Source of the DNA: Halomonas piscis
GTDB taxonomy: Bacteria; Pseudomonadota; Gammaproteobacteria; Pseudomonadales; Halomonadaceae
DNA length: 64,000 bases
Direction: 5' to 3'
NCBI RefSeq assembly: GCF_031886125.1
Contig: NZ_CP119391.1
Span: 1,364,001-1,428,000, forward strand
Every line of letters begins with the position of its first letter. The first letter of the stretch is position 1. Shown here in pieces: positions 1 through 8,476 of this stretch. Below the pieces are notes generated by a model. It made no database searches and was not told the origin of the DNA. It was given only the letters and a program-made list of their open reading frames with translations. Made by a program: the position numbers and the translations under genes.

Positions 1-1
1 T

Positions 2-1519
2 CATTGCCCACCATTAAAGGATCTTCCTGAACGTGAGCTTGTTGCCGTTCTTGATGGCCAACAACGGATAACCGCGCTAAATATCGGCCTGCAAGGTTCC
101 TACAGTCAGAAAATTCACGGGAAATGGTGGTCGAGCTCAGATGCCTTTCCCATGAAACACCTTTATATAAACCTTCTTGGTCAGCCTGAGGAGGAAACTG
201 GCAGCCAGTATCAGTTTGAATTTCTCACAAGTAAACAGGCTGCTGACAAGAATGGTGAGGAATGCTGGTTCAGGGTTGCGCGGATCCTCGAAGAGGACCG
301 AGATGATCTAAACGACGATCTCAATGATGGATGGGAAGGCGATAGAGAGTCTTTAAAGGCCGCTCGGAGTGTGCTCAGGCACCTAATCACCACAATCTTT
401 GACAAAGACAAAATTGCTTACTACGAAGAAAAAGATCAAGACCTTGAGCGGGTGCTTAATATATTCATTCGTATGAATAGTGGCGGAACCATTCTTTCAT
501 ATTCGGACTTGCTTTTATCAATAGCTGTCGCTCAATGGGACAACCTAGATGCTCGAGAGGAGATCCACTCTCTAGTAGATGAGATGAATAAAATTGGAGA
601 CGGCTTTTCTTACAGCAAGGATCTTGTTCTAAAAGCTGGATTGATGCTGTCAGATATAGGTAGCGTAGGGTTCAAGGTAGAGAATTTCAATAAATCCAAT
701 ATGGCAATTCTTGAGCAGAATTGGTCGAATATCCGCAGTGCTCTTTTGCTTGCGACTGAGCTGTTGGCGACCTTCGGATTTAACTCCCAAAACCTTCGAG
801 CAGATAGCTCAATCTTACCGATCGCTTATTATATTTATACGCGAAAGCCTGGTGAGGGTTACTTGTCTAGATCGGAGTTCGCAAAAGATCGTGAAGCCGT
901 TCGACAATGGTTAATAAAATCACTTCTGAAAGCGTCAGGTATTTGGGGGAGTGGTCTCGATACACTTCTTACCAGCTTGCGGAGAGTACTAAAAGAAGAA
1001 GGGGAAGCAGGTTTTCCGGCGGATTCACTAGGCTCCGCTATGGCGTCCCGAGGGAAATCACTCCACTTTGTCGATGAAGAAGTCGATGAGCTTTCCGAAT
1101 TGGAGTATGGTGGAAAAAGAACCTTTGCTCTTCTTTTACTCCTGTTCCCGGGGTTTGATTTTTCTAGGCACTTTCATGTTGACCACATTTATCCCAAAGG
1201 GTTGTTTTCAACTAGCAAGCTAAGAAAGTCAGGGGTGCCGGAGGAAAAAATAGAGACCTTCAAAATATGGGCCAATCGATTACCTAATCTGCAATTGCTC
1301 GAAGGTACCATTAATAACGAGAAGCGACAGAAGATGCCGTCAGACTGGTATGATAAAGCATGGCCTGACCCTGAAGCACGTCAACGCCACCTACACTCCC
1401 AAGGAATAGATTTGCTCCCAGGCGATATCAAGGAATTTGAAGGTTTTTACACTCAGAGGAAGAAAATCTTCAAGGCAAGGATCGAACAGGTAGTCAATAG
1501 GAAGGAAGATGGACTTTAA
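2..1519 (+). CDS. DUF262/DUF1524 GmrSD-like nuclease of the BREX locus, 5' end cut by window edge
   Basis: The frame is open from base 2, so the N-terminus lies outside the window; an internal ATG at 152 is not the start. Codons at 53-67 read DGQQR, the hallmark NTP-binding/ParB-like motif of DUF262. Near the C-terminus HVDHIYPK (Asp-His codons at 1181-1186) followed by RLPNLQLL and NNEKRQ is the HNH-type signature of DUF1524. DUF262 plus DUF1524 is the layout of GmrSD-type, modification-dependent restriction enzymes, often carried in or beside BREX loci. It overlaps pglZ by 11 bp, so the two are co-transcribed. The gene is visibly AT-richer than pglZ and brxL, suggesting it was exchanged into the locus. 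Family assignment is firm; modified-DNA cleavage is inferred. Confidence 0.82.
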   Translation, partial: HCPPLKDLPERELVAVLDGQQRITALNIGLQGSYSQKIHGKWWSSSDAFPMKHLYINLLGQPEEETGSQYQFEFLTSKQAADKNGEECWFRVARILEEDRDDLNDDLNDGWEGDRESLKAARSVLRHLITTIFDKDKIAYYEEKDQDLERVLNIFIRMNSGGTILSYSDLLLSIAVAQWDNLDAREEIHSLVDEMNKIGDGFSYSKDLVLKAGLMLSDIGSVGFKVENFNKSNMAILEQNWSNIRSALLLATELLATFGFNSQNLRADSSILPIAYYIYTRKPGEGYLSRSEFAKDREAVRQWLIKSLLKASGIWGSGLDTLLTSLRRVLKEEGEAGFPADSLGSAMASRGKSLHFVDEEVDELSELEYGGKRTFALLLLLFPGFDFSRHFHVDHIYPKGLFSTSKLRKSGVPEEKIETFKIWANRLPNLQLLEGTINNEKRQKMPSDWYDKAWPDPEARQRHLHSQGIDLLPGDIKEFEGFYTQRKKIFKARIEQVVNRKEDGL

Positions 1520-4139
1520 ACAGTTACACCAAGGCCTATCTAGCTCTTTCTTCGCTGACGGCCATCGCCTCGTTTTCTGGTACGACCCCCCGGTCCACTT
1601 TGTCGAAGCACTAGATGAACTCGCACTAGATGGTGTACAGGTTCTCAACATGGCCGGGCAGTCCACCTTCGGCGTGAAGCTGCGCCTGGAGCTAGAGGAG
1701 CCGGAGACGCCGACGCTGCTCTACTTCCCCTACGCCGAGCCAGCGCCGGAGGATGACTGGCTTTTGGATATCAAGCTCTACTCCGGGCGCTTCTACGCCG
1801 ATCAGCTGTCGATGATCTTCAACGAGCTGGGCCTTGCCCGGCATGTGCTGCGTGAGCACCTGGCCAAGCGCCAGGCGTTCCTGGGCAGTCGCAAGCGCAT
1901 TGAGGCGCTCAAGCGCCTGGTCACCCCGGAGATGGACGAAGACGGTCTGGACCTGGCCATGTGCGCCGCCGTGGTGGGGGCGCCGACCTCGGATATTGCG
2001 ACGCTGCTGTTCCACCTGGGCGATGAAGCAGTAGCCGAGGAGGCGGGGCTGGAGGGCAACCCCTCGTCCCTGACTGAAATGACCAAATACGCTCTTGTGC
2101 CGAGCCTGGTGCGAGCGCTGCAGCTAGAGGTGGGCTACCCCGCTAGTCAGGCAGAGCTCAGCGGCGACGCGCCGTTACCGTTCGGCCAGCTGATGCTGCG
2201 CCTGCTGACCACCGGCTACTGCGAGAGCATCTCCGAGATCCCCGACTGGGCACAGAGCCACGCCATCGCCTCGGTGAACGCACGCGCTACCTCCCGGGCG
2301 CTGCTGTCGCGCTGGCGGGACAGCTCGCGCTTCTATCCGGCCTTCGATGTGATCTCAGGCTGGGTCGCCGGGGCGCTGCGCATCGAGGACAAGATCCGAG
2401 ACGTGCCGCTGGAGCAGCTTGCCAACGTGGCGACCTTCGAGGTCGTTGAAAAGCAGATCATCGTCGACCTATGCCAGGCGATCCCCCAGGCCGATATCCG
2501 CGACCTGGAGATGTTTCGCGGCATCATCGCCGAACGCCTGGATGGCTATTGGGCTTCTCGCCACAAAAACGACGAGCGGCGGACATTCTATCGAGGGCTC
2601 TATGCCGCGCTAAGCGCCGCCATCGACCTGTTCGCCCTGCGGCAGCAGCACCTCCACGGCTTTCACTACGAGAGTGTCGAAGCCCTTTACCACGCCTACT
2701 GCAGCGAGCTCTATCGTTTCGATACCGCCTATCGCCACTATGCGGTGGCTTCTGACAGCACCGGCGTGGAACTGCTCAAGAAGCTCGATGAGGCGGTGGA
2801 GCGCTGCTACGACGAGTGGTTCCTGGGCCAGCTCACCCGCAACTGGAGCGAGCGCATCGACGCCGAGGGGCGCCTGCACGACTGGAAGCTGCCGCGCATC
2901 CCCAACCAGCAGCACTTCTTCCGCGACGTGGTGCGCCCGCACCTGGACGCACATCGCAACAAGCGCCTGGTGGTGATCATCAGCGATGCCTTCCGCTATG
3001 AGGCGGCCGAGGAGCTGCGCGAGCGCATCAACGCCAAGCGCTACAGCGAGGCCACCCTGGGCAGTCAGCTCGGTGTAGTGCCCAGTTACACCACCCTCGG
3101 CATGGCCTCGCTGCTGCCTCACCGGGAACTGAGCTACCAGCCCGGCAGCGACAGCGTGCTGGTGGATGGCAAGTCCAGCCAGGGCACCGAGAATCGCAGC
3201 CAGCGCCTGAGCGCCGCCGTGAGCGGCCAGGCCATGGCCGTGACCGCCGAGGAGGTAAGGGGCTGGTCCCGCGAGCAGGGCCGCGAGGCGATCAAGGGGA
3301 TGCAGCTGGTCTACGTCTACCACAACGTGGTGGACGCCCGGGGGGATACCGCCAGCACCGAAAGCGAGACCTTCGCCGCCGTGGAGGACGCCATCGAGGA
3401 GCTCGATACGCTCACCCGCAAGATCCTCATGCACCTCAACACCAGCACCGTGCTGGTCACCGCCGATCACGGCTTCCTGTTCCAGCGCAGCAAGCTGGAC
3501 GCCACCGACCGCACGAGCCTGATCGAGAAGCCTGCCGACGCCTTCAAGAGCAAGAAGCGCTACGTGCTTGGGACCAACCTGCCCGACAACGCCAGCGTGT
3601 GGCACGGCCTCACCCGCGAGACCGCGGGCACCACCTGTGAGATAGAGTTCTGGATTCCCAAGGGCGCGCACCGCTTCCACTTCGTCGGCGGCGCTCGCTT
3701 CGTGCATGGCGGCATCATGCCTCAGGAGATCGTCGTGCCGGTGCTTACCGTCAAGCAGCTGCGTGGCGAGAAGGTCGAGAAGCGCACCCGCCGCAAGGTG
3801 GACGTGATCTCGCCCAAGGCCTCGCTAAAGATGGTCAACAACATCCAGCGTTTCGAGCTGTTGCAGACCGAGGCGGTTAGCGAGCAGCTCAAGCCCATCA
3901 CCCTGGCCGTGGCCATCTACGAGGGCACCGAGGCCGTCTCCAGCGAAGAGACGGTGACCTTCGACAGCACGAGCGACAACATCAGTGATCGCATGAAGTC
4001 CGTGCGCCTGTCGCTGTCGGGGACCGACTTCGACCGCAAGCGCGACTACTTCCTGGTGCTGCGCGACAAGGATCTCGGCACCGAGCTTGAGCGGTATCGG
4101 GTGGTCATTGATCTGGCTTTCACCGATGATTTCTTCTGA
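1509..4139 (+). CDS. pglZ: BREX system alkaline phosphatase-superfamily protein PglZ (type A)
   Basis: An 876-residue protein of the usual length for BREX-1 PglZ. The central domain has the alkaline-phosphatase-superfamily metal motifs VVIISDAFRYEA (Asp493) and VTADHGFLF (Asp653, His654). PglZ is a core, near-universal BREX component required for phage exclusion and host methylation; its exact activity is debated. The ATG at 1509 follows AGGAAG and overlaps the upstream nuclease gene by 11 bp. The first roughly 130 bp keep the AT-rich style of the upstream gene, then composition switches sharply to GC-rich, which looks like a recombination joint inside the 5' end. brxA, brxB, brxC and pglX are not in the window and would be expected to the left. 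Confidence 0.93.
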   Translation: MDFKQLHQGLSSSFFADGHRLVFWYDPPVHFVEALDELALDGVQVLNMAGQSTFGVKLRLELEEPETPTLLYFPYAEPAPEDDWLLDIKLYSGRFYADQLSMIFNELGLARHVLREHLAKRQAFLGSRKRIEALKRLVTPEMDEDGLDLAMCAAVVGAPTSDIATLLFHLGDEAVAEEAGLEGNPSSLTEMTKYALVPSLVRALQLEVGYPASQAELSGDAPLPFGQLMLRLLTTGYCESISEIPDWAQSHAIASVNARATSRALLSRWRDSSRFYPAFDVISGWVAGALRIEDKIRDVPLEQLANVATFEVVEKQIIVDLCQAIPQADIRDLEMFRGIIAERLDGYWASRHKNDERRTFYRGLYAALSAAIDLFALRQQHLHGFHYESVEALYHAYCSELYRFDTAYRHYAVASDSTGVELLKKLDEAVERCYDEWFLGQLTRNWSERIDAEGRLHDWKLPRIPNQQHFFRDVVRPHLDAHRNKRLVVIISDAFRYEAAEELRERINAKRYSEATLGSQLGVVPSYTTLGMASLLPHRELSYQPGSDSVLVDGKSSQGTENRSQRLSAAVSGQAMAVTAEEVRGWSREQGREAIKGMQLVYVYHNVVDARGDTASTESETFAAVEDAIEELDTLTRKILMHLNTSTVLVTADHGFLFQRSKLDATDRTSLIEKPADAFKSKKRYVLGTNLPDNASVWHGLTRETAGTTCEIEFWIPKGAHRFHFVGGARFVHGGIMPQEIVVPVLTVKQLRGEKVEKRTRRKVDVISPKASLKMVNNIQRFELLQTEAVSEQLKPITLAVAIYEGTEAVSSEETVTFDSTSDNISDRMKSVRLSLSGTDFDRKRDYFLVLRDKDLGTELERYRVVIDLAFTDDFF

Positions 4140-4158
4140 GGTTGTCAATTGACAACCT
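4139..4158. promoter_or_regulatory. Perfect 20-bp palindrome between pglZ and the nested HTH gene pair
   Basis: AGGTTGTCAATTGACAACCT is identical to its own reverse complement and starts on the last base of the pglZ stop codon. A second short hairpin (TAGGCA/TGCCTA) follows immediately at 4158-4174, just before the ribosome site of the next gene. Such a palindrome is typical of an operator for a dimeric regulator; the HTH protein encoded at 4455 is the obvious candidate ligand (inference). A weak terminator is the alternative, but there is no T-run. Confidence 0.6.
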
Positions 4159-4194
4159 AGGCAGCGAGTGCCTAAGCTACTGGCAGGAGACACG

Positions 4195-4458
4195 ATGACC
4201 CGCCCACGACACAGCAAGAAGGAGATCGAGGCGGCACTGGCCCATGCCGAGGCGCAGGGCTGGCGGATTGAGCTCGCATCGGGGCATGCCTGGGGCCGGC
4301 TGTATTGCCCACACAACGACAGCGAGTGCCGCTGCGGTGAGTTCTGCATCGTCAGCGTGTGGAGCACACCGAAGAACCCCGCCAATCATGCCCGACAACT
4401 GCGCCGCGTGGTCGACAACTGCACGGGTGGCACATCCTCCGAGGAGGACGAGACATGA
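4195..4458 (+). CDS. Small conserved hypothetical protein, first of a two-gene insert in BREX
   Basis: An 87-residue basic/polar protein. The ATG at 4195 is chosen because GCAGGAGA lies just upstream; an in-frame start at 4168 would fall in the hairpin region. It has a lysine-rich start, HAWGRLYCP, a Cys cluster (CRCGEFC) and WSTPKNPANH. The mix of a conserved HxW and a Cys-x-Cys segment in a tiny protein recalls HicA-like toxins, but I do not recognise a catalytic signature. The stop overlaps the next start (ATGA), so the pair is translationally coupled, as in many toxin-antitoxin or toxin-like pairs. It sits between pglZ and brxL behind a perfect palindrome. Function unknown. Confidence 0.7.
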   Translation: MTRPRHSKKEIEAALAHAEAQGWRIELASGHAWGRLYCPHNDSECRCGEFCIVSVWSTPKNPANHARQLRRVVDNCTGGTSSEEDET

Positions 4459-4982
4459 CGACCTACGACTTTACCCTCAAGTTCGCGGTTCCCGGTGACC
4501 TCGGCATGGAGACGCTGGAATCCCTTCTATTCGAGGCGGGCTGTGACGATGCCTTGATCGGCGTTGGGTTGAAGGGGCGCTTGGCCCTGGAGTTTTCCCG
4601 CGAAGCGGTGTCGGCTCAGCAGGCGATTACCAGCGCCATGGCGGATGTGAAGCGCGCTATTCCCCAGGCCCGCCTGATCGAGGTGGGGCCAGACTTGGTT
4701 GGCGTCACGGATATCGCCGAGCTCCTGGATTTCACTCGCCAGAACATGCGCAAGCTGCTGCAAACGCACCTGGCGACCTTTCCGCTGCCGCTGCATGAGG
4801 GGCGTGCCTCGCTGTGGCACCTGGCCGAGGTGCTGGACTGGTTCCAGACCCATCAGCGCAGGAAGATCGACGACGCCTTGCACGAGGTGGCGCAGACCAG
4901 CATGCAGGCCAATGTGGCCCGTGAAAGCCGCCGGGTGCCGGCGGAACACATCCGCCACTTCGATGATGCCCTGGTGTCATAA
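4455..4982 (+). CDS. Predicted HTH DNA-binding protein, second of the nested pair
   Basis: A 175-residue protein. The middle (about residues 80-125) reads VTDIAELLDFTRQNMRKLL followed by GRASLWHLAEVLDWF, which is the pattern of an AlpA/MerR-like helix-turn-helix: a recognition helix, then a tryptophan-containing loop. The N-terminal half is an alpha/beta segment without a motif I can name. The ATG at 4455 overlaps the stop of the small upstream gene. The stop (4980-4982) directly abuts the brxL start, so all three are one transcriptional unit. It could autoregulate through the palindrome at 4139 and thereby set brxL expression, or act as the antitoxin of the upstream protein. Both are inference. 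Confidence 0.72.
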   Translation: MTTYDFTLKFAVPGDLGMETLESLLFEAGCDDALIGVGLKGRLALEFSREAVSAQQAITSAMADVKRAIPQARLIEVGPDLVGVTDIAELLDFTRQNMRKLLQTHLATFPLPLHEGRASLWHLAEVLDWFQTHQRRKIDDALHEVAQTSMQANVARESRRVPAEHIRHFDDALVS

Positions 4983-7067
4983 ATGACCACTCCGATGGAA
5001 CCCGCTCGAATGGAAGCGCACCCCAACGTAAGCTCTGACGAGCCTGCCGATCTCGACACCCTGCTCAACACCCACTTCGCCGGCCGGGTGGTGCGCAAGG
5101 ACCTGACCCAGCGGGTCAAGGAAGGCGCCAACGTGCCGGTCTATGTGCTGGAGTACCTGCTCGGCATGTACTGCGCCTCCGACGATCAGGAGGTGATCGA
5201 CGAGGGCCTGAAGAACGTCAAGACAATCCTCGCCGACAACTACGTGCGCCCCGACGAGGCCGAGAAGGTGAAGTCGTTGGTCCGTGAGCGTGGCAGCTTC
5301 AAGGTGATCGACCGGGTGATGGTGCGCCTCAACGAGAAGCAGGACTGCTACGAGGCGGCGTTCAGTAACCTGGGGATCAAGGATGCCGAGATCTCCGCGG
5401 GTATCGTCAAGGAGCACGAGAAGCTGCTGGTGGGCGGGATCTGGGTTATTGCGACCCTGAGTTACTACCACGAGGAGGGGCAGCGCGGCTCGCCGTTCGG
5501 GGTCAGCCAGCTCAAGCCGATCCAGATGCCCCACATGAACATGGAGGAGCTGTTCGAGGGGCGCCGCGGCTTCACCACCGACCAGTGGCGTGAGGTACTG
5601 ATCCGCTCCATCGGCATGGAGCCCGCCGAGCTCGACGCCGAGGTGCAGTGGCACCTGCTGGCCCGAATGATTCCCTTCGTCGAGAACAACTACAACGCCT
5701 GCGAGCTGGGCCCCCGCGGCACCGGCAAGAGCCATATCTACAAGGAGTGCTCGCCCAACAGCATCCTGGTCTCCGGTGGCCAGACCACGGTGGCCAACCT
5801 GTTCTACAACATGAGCTCGCGGCGCATCGGCCTGGTTGGCATGTGGGACCTGGTCGCCTTCGATGAAGTAGCCGGCATCTCGTTCAAGGACAAGGATGGC
5901 GTGCAGATCATGAAGGACTACATGGCCTCCGGTTCCTTCGCCCGTGGACGTGAACAGATGGAAGCCTCCGCCTCCATGGTGTTCATCGGCAACATCAACC
6001 AGAGCGTCGAGTCGCTGGTGAAGACCAGCCACCTGCTGACCCCGTTCCCCGACACCATGATCGACGCCGCCTTCTTCGACCGCTTCCACGCCTACATCCC
6101 GGGCTGGGAGATCCCCAAGATGCGGCCGTCGTTCTTCACACAGCGCTACGGCTTCATCGTCGACTATCTGGCCGAGTTCTTCCGCGAGATGCGCAAGCGC
6201 AGCTTCGCCGACGCCATCGATCAGCACTTCCGCCTGGGCGACAACCTCAACCAGCGCGACGTCATCGCCGTGCGCAAGACCGTCTCTGGCCTGCTCAAGC
6301 TGCTCTTCCCACATGGGGAGTACCAGAAGGATGACGTACGCCAGTGCTTGGAGTACGCCCTGCAGGTGCGCCGTCGGGTGAAGGAGCAGCTCAAGAAGAT
6401 TGGGGGCATGGAGTTCTACGACGTCCACTTCAGCTATATCGACAAGGAGACGCTGGAGGAGCACTTCGTCTCGGTGAAGGAGCAGGGTGGCGGCGGGCTG
6501 ATCCCCGAAGGTCTCGGGAAACCCGGCGTGGTGCACACCATCGGCCTCAGCGACAAGGGCATGCCTGGGGTCTACCGCATCGAGCTCCAGGTCACCGCCG
6601 GCAGCGGCAAGCTGGCGATGTCGGGACTGTGGAACTCCACCTCCGCCAAGGAGCAGGTCAAGATGGCCTTCGATTACTTCAAGGCCAACGCCAGCCGCAT
6701 CAGTGGCTCCAGCAAGGTGCTGGAGCACGACTTCCACCTGCATGTGGTCGACCTGCAAAACACCGGCGTGCTGCGCGACCTGGCCCTGGCCAGCCTGGTG
6801 GCCTTCGCATCAGGGCTGCTGGGCAGGCCCACCCAGGGCCAGATGGTGGTGTTAGGCGACATGAGCCTGGGTGGCAGCCTAAAGCCCGTGGAGAACCTCG
6901 CCGAGTGCCTTCAAGTCGCCTTCGACGCCGGTGGCAAACGGGTCACCCTGCCCATGGCCAGCGCTGCGGATATCCCCACCATTCCCGCCGAGCTGTTCAC
7001 CAAGTTCCAGACCAGCTTCTACGCCGAGCCGGTGGACGCCGTGGTGAAGGCGCTGGGGGTGGAGTGA
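4983..7067 (+). CDS. brxL: BREX system Lon-protease-like AAA+ ATPase BrxL
   Basis: A 694-residue protein of normal BrxL length. The AAA+ core has a Walker A GPRGTGKS (Lys249) and a Walker B-like LVAFDEVAGI; the C-terminal roughly 150 residues form the Lon-like domain (GDMSLGGSLKPVENL). BrxL forms DNA-associated ring assemblies and is the effector-side component of type 1 BREX. In the Lon-like domain the segment corresponding to the catalytic KDGPSAG loop of Lon reads RDLALAS, so by eye the nucleophile serine is not conserved in place. The start follows the upstream stop without a gap, indicating coupling. A nuclease gene, pglZ and brxL in this order support a BREX-1-type locus. Confidence 0.94.
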   Translation: MTTPMEPARMEAHPNVSSDEPADLDTLLNTHFAGRVVRKDLTQRVKEGANVPVYVLEYLLGMYCASDDQEVIDEGLKNVKTILADNYVRPDEAEKVKSLVRERGSFKVIDRVMVRLNEKQDCYEAAFSNLGIKDAEISAGIVKEHEKLLVGGIWVIATLSYYHEEGQRGSPFGVSQLKPIQMPHMNMEELFEGRRGFTTDQWREVLIRSIGMEPAELDAEVQWHLLARMIPFVENNYNACELGPRGTGKSHIYKECSPNSILVSGGQTTVANLFYNMSSRRIGLVGMWDLVAFDEVAGISFKDKDGVQIMKDYMASGSFARGREQMEASASMVFIGNINQSVESLVKTSHLLTPFPDTMIDAAFFDRFHAYIPGWEIPKMRPSFFTQRYGFIVDYLAEFFREMRKRSFADAIDQHFRLGDNLNQRDVIAVRKTVSGLLKLLFPHGEYQKDDVRQCLEYALQVRRRVKEQLKKIGGMEFYDVHFSYIDKETLEEHFVSVKEQGGGGLIPEGLGKPGVVHTIGLSDKGMPGVYRIELQVTAGSGKLAMSGLWNSTSAKEQVKMAFDYFKANASRISGSSKVLEHDFHLHVVDLQNTGVLRDLALASLVAFASGLLGRPTQGQMVVLGDMSLGGSLKPVENLAECLQVAFDAGGKRVTLPMASAADIPTIPAELFTKFQTSFYAEPVDAVVKALGVE

Positions 7068-7113
7068 CAGCCTGTCGCTGCCGCATGCGACCTGATCGGG
7101 AGAGGAGACGCCG

Positions 7114-7338
7114 ATGACTATGCCATCTGAACGAACACGCGCTGTAATTCACGCCAGAGAATTTCTGCAGACGCTTTCGCAGGATGCCTCCCTCCCAGAA
7201 TCTGTCCGCCGGCAGGCGAGGGGGCTGCTGCGCCACTATCCGTCTCGGGAAGAGACGCTACACGCCGGCCAAGTGGAAGAGCAGCTGACCGAGGGAACTC
7301 TCTTCCAGCCCACCTTCAGTTCCTCGATAGACGACTAG
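7114..7338 (+). CDS. BPSL0761 family small protein
   Basis: A 74-residue protein beginning MTMPSERTRAVIHAREFL, followed by a Leu/Arg-rich helix with LRHYPS. This matches the BPSL0761 family, short helical proteins of unknown role scattered in proteobacterial accessory regions and often beside transcriptional regulators or toxin-antitoxin genes. It has a very strong ribosome site (GGAGAGGAG, 7 nt before ATG). It lies 46 bp after brxL on the same strand and may be the last gene of that transcript. The family call is from recalled resemblance; no function is proposed. Confidence 0.72.
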   Translation: MTMPSERTRAVIHAREFLQTLSQDASLPESVRRQARGLLRHYPSREETLHAGQVEEQLTEGTLFQPTFSSSIDD

Positions 7339-7399
7339 GCCGGCTCGACGCCGCAACGCCACCCGGCGCCGCTCGCGCCGCCAACCACGAGACACTGCC

Positions 7400-7636
7400 A
7401 TGAGCGCTGAACCCGAACTGATCCAGAGCCCCTTGAGCCAGTCCATCACCCGCGATGGCCACACCCTGCAGGTGGATATCTATCGCCTGGAGGAGGAGAT
7501 CGACTGGCTGCTGGAGGTCGTCAACGAGGAGGGCACCTCCCATGTGTGGGACGACCGCTTCGCCACCGACCAAGCCGCCCTGGACGCGGTGCATGAGGCG
7601 ATCGACGAGGAAGGCGTCGCTGCTTTTCTGGACTAA
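7400..7636 (+). CDS. Small acidic conserved hypothetical protein
   Basis: A 78-residue, strongly acidic protein (many Glu/Asp, few Lys). The pattern HTLQVDIYRLEEEIDWLLEVVNEEGTS, with a central W and a WDDRF segment and a C-terminal AIDEEGVAAFL helix, suggests a small alpha/beta fold with a short beta-hairpin. No catalytic or binding motif is recognised. The ribosome site is weak (GAGAC before ATG). It lies between the BPSL0761 gene and the ParS-like gene on the same strand with GC-rich codon use like brxL, so it probably travels with the BREX block rather than with the AT-rich cassettes downstream. Confidence 0.6.
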   Translation: MSAEPELIQSPLSQSITRDGHTLQVDIYRLEEEIDWLLEVVNEEGTSHVWDDRFATDQAALDAVHEAIDEEGVAAFLD

Positions 7637-7681
7637 TGCTGGTAACCGTAAGGAAGCAACGGTAGTCCGCGTTGGCCATGG

Positions 7682-7717
7682 GCTACCCTGAAAGCCACAC
7701 CATCCGCTGGGTAGCCT
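7682..7717 (+). promoter_or_regulatory. Hairpin abutting the start of the ParS-like gene
   Basis: GGCTACCC (7682-7689) and GGGTAGCC (7710-7717) are perfect complements separated by 20 nt, ending 4 nt before the ATG at 7722. No purine-rich ribosome site is visible, so the hairpin would cover the initiation region in mRNA. It could be an operator or a translational control element. Confidence 0.45.
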
Positions 7718-7721
7718 CCCC

Positions 7722-8375
7722 ATGACACAGCCTTCACAACCTCCCACAGACCCGCTAGCTCGTATCTTTGCCTACCGGGCCATCGACCTCCGTGACCGCT
7801 TCCCCCAGCCTCTGGAGAGCTTCCGCGAGGCGCTGGAATGCCTACAAAGCGACCGTTCCTACATGGCCGCCATGAGCGGCGAGATCATCGCCTACCTGCG
7901 CGGCGGTTACGCCCTGACCATTCCGGACGAGTTCTTCATCTGCCGCAGCGGTGAGATCGACGCCACCCTCGTGCCGCTCGGTAAAAATGATGAGGTGTGC
8001 AAGGAAGTAGAAGCGTGGCTGCGGGAAATGCTCACGCGACCCGATGTCGACACCACCAAGGCTGTTCCCGCGGAAGAGCGGCCTTACTCCCTCGATCAGC
8101 TACTGGCACAGTGCGATCCTCAGGCTCCAGTCCCTGATGAGCTAAAAGCCTGGCAGGACATGCCCGATGTTGGACACGAAATCCTGGAGGCGCCTACCGA
8201 GACAGATATCTGGCTAGCCGCCGAGCGATTGTTTGAAAGTCGAGAAGGTGCCGAACGCTGGATGATAAGCCCAGAAATTTCTCTCCGAGGTCGCACACCG
8301 GTAGATGTTATGGTTGAAGATCCTCAGCTAGTTTATGACCTCATCATGCGACTGGAGTATGGGGTGTATACATAA
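7722..8375 (+). CDS. Protein with C-terminal MbcA/ParS/Xre-type toxin-binding domain, no visible toxin partner
   Basis: A 217-residue protein. The last 55 residues (about 160-217) read AAERLFESREGAERWMISP, then LRGRTPVDVM, and end LIMRLEYGVYT. This is the A..lF.s.e.A..W...p...L.GrtP.d.l...V...L..i.yGvy pattern of the DUF2384 (MbcA/ParS/Xre) toxin-binding domain of RES-Xre type toxin-antitoxin systems. The N-terminal two thirds are unusual for these antitoxins and show no clear HTH. No RES-domain toxin follows; the next gene is an unrelated AbiTii protein. It is either a domesticated orphan antitoxin or a regulator using this domain for dimerisation. Domain call moderately confident. Confidence 0.68.
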   Translation: MTQPSQPPTDPLARIFAYRAIDLRDRFPQPLESFREALECLQSDRSYMAAMSGEIIAYLRGGYALTIPDEFFICRSGEIDATLVPLGKNDEVCKEVEAWLREMLTRPDVDTTKAVPAEERPYSLDQLLAQCDPQAPVPDELKAWQDMPDVGHEILEAPTETDIWLAAERLFESREGAERWMISPEISLRGRTPVDVMVEDPQLVYDLIMRLEYGVYT

Positions 8376-8434
8376 AGGAAAGACCGCTATCGACCCAAAG
8401 CCGACATGCCGGAAAAAGGTAGCAGGCACGCTCA

Positions 8435-8476
8435 TCGGTGTTATGCAGCCGGCTACTATGATTGGTGTTATGCTGC
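8435..8476 (+). repeat. Two direct copies of a cassette-boundary-like motif (GGTGTTATGCWGCC)
   Basis: TCGGTGTTATGCAGCC at 8435 and TTGGTGTTATGCTGCC at 8462 lie 27 bp apart. The same TYGGTGTTA core occurs at 13055 and at 15561, where it forms the right end of a convincing attC site. GTTATGC resembles a degenerate integron R' box (GTTRRRY). A good left arm of an attC hairpin is not visible here, so these may be decayed cassette junctions. The 242-bp gap from 8376 to 8617 shows nothing else I can name. Confidence 0.45.

Noticed and set aside
2610..3707. Long open frame opposite pglZ (365 codons)
   Set aside because: It is the antisense shadow of a GC-rich gene: low-complexity Val/Ala/His/Leu composition, no ribosome site and no domain.
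4977..6758. 593-codon open frame opposite brxL
   Set aside because: Antisense shadow of brxL with the same codon-phase artefact; the plus-strand protein has clear AAA+ motifs.
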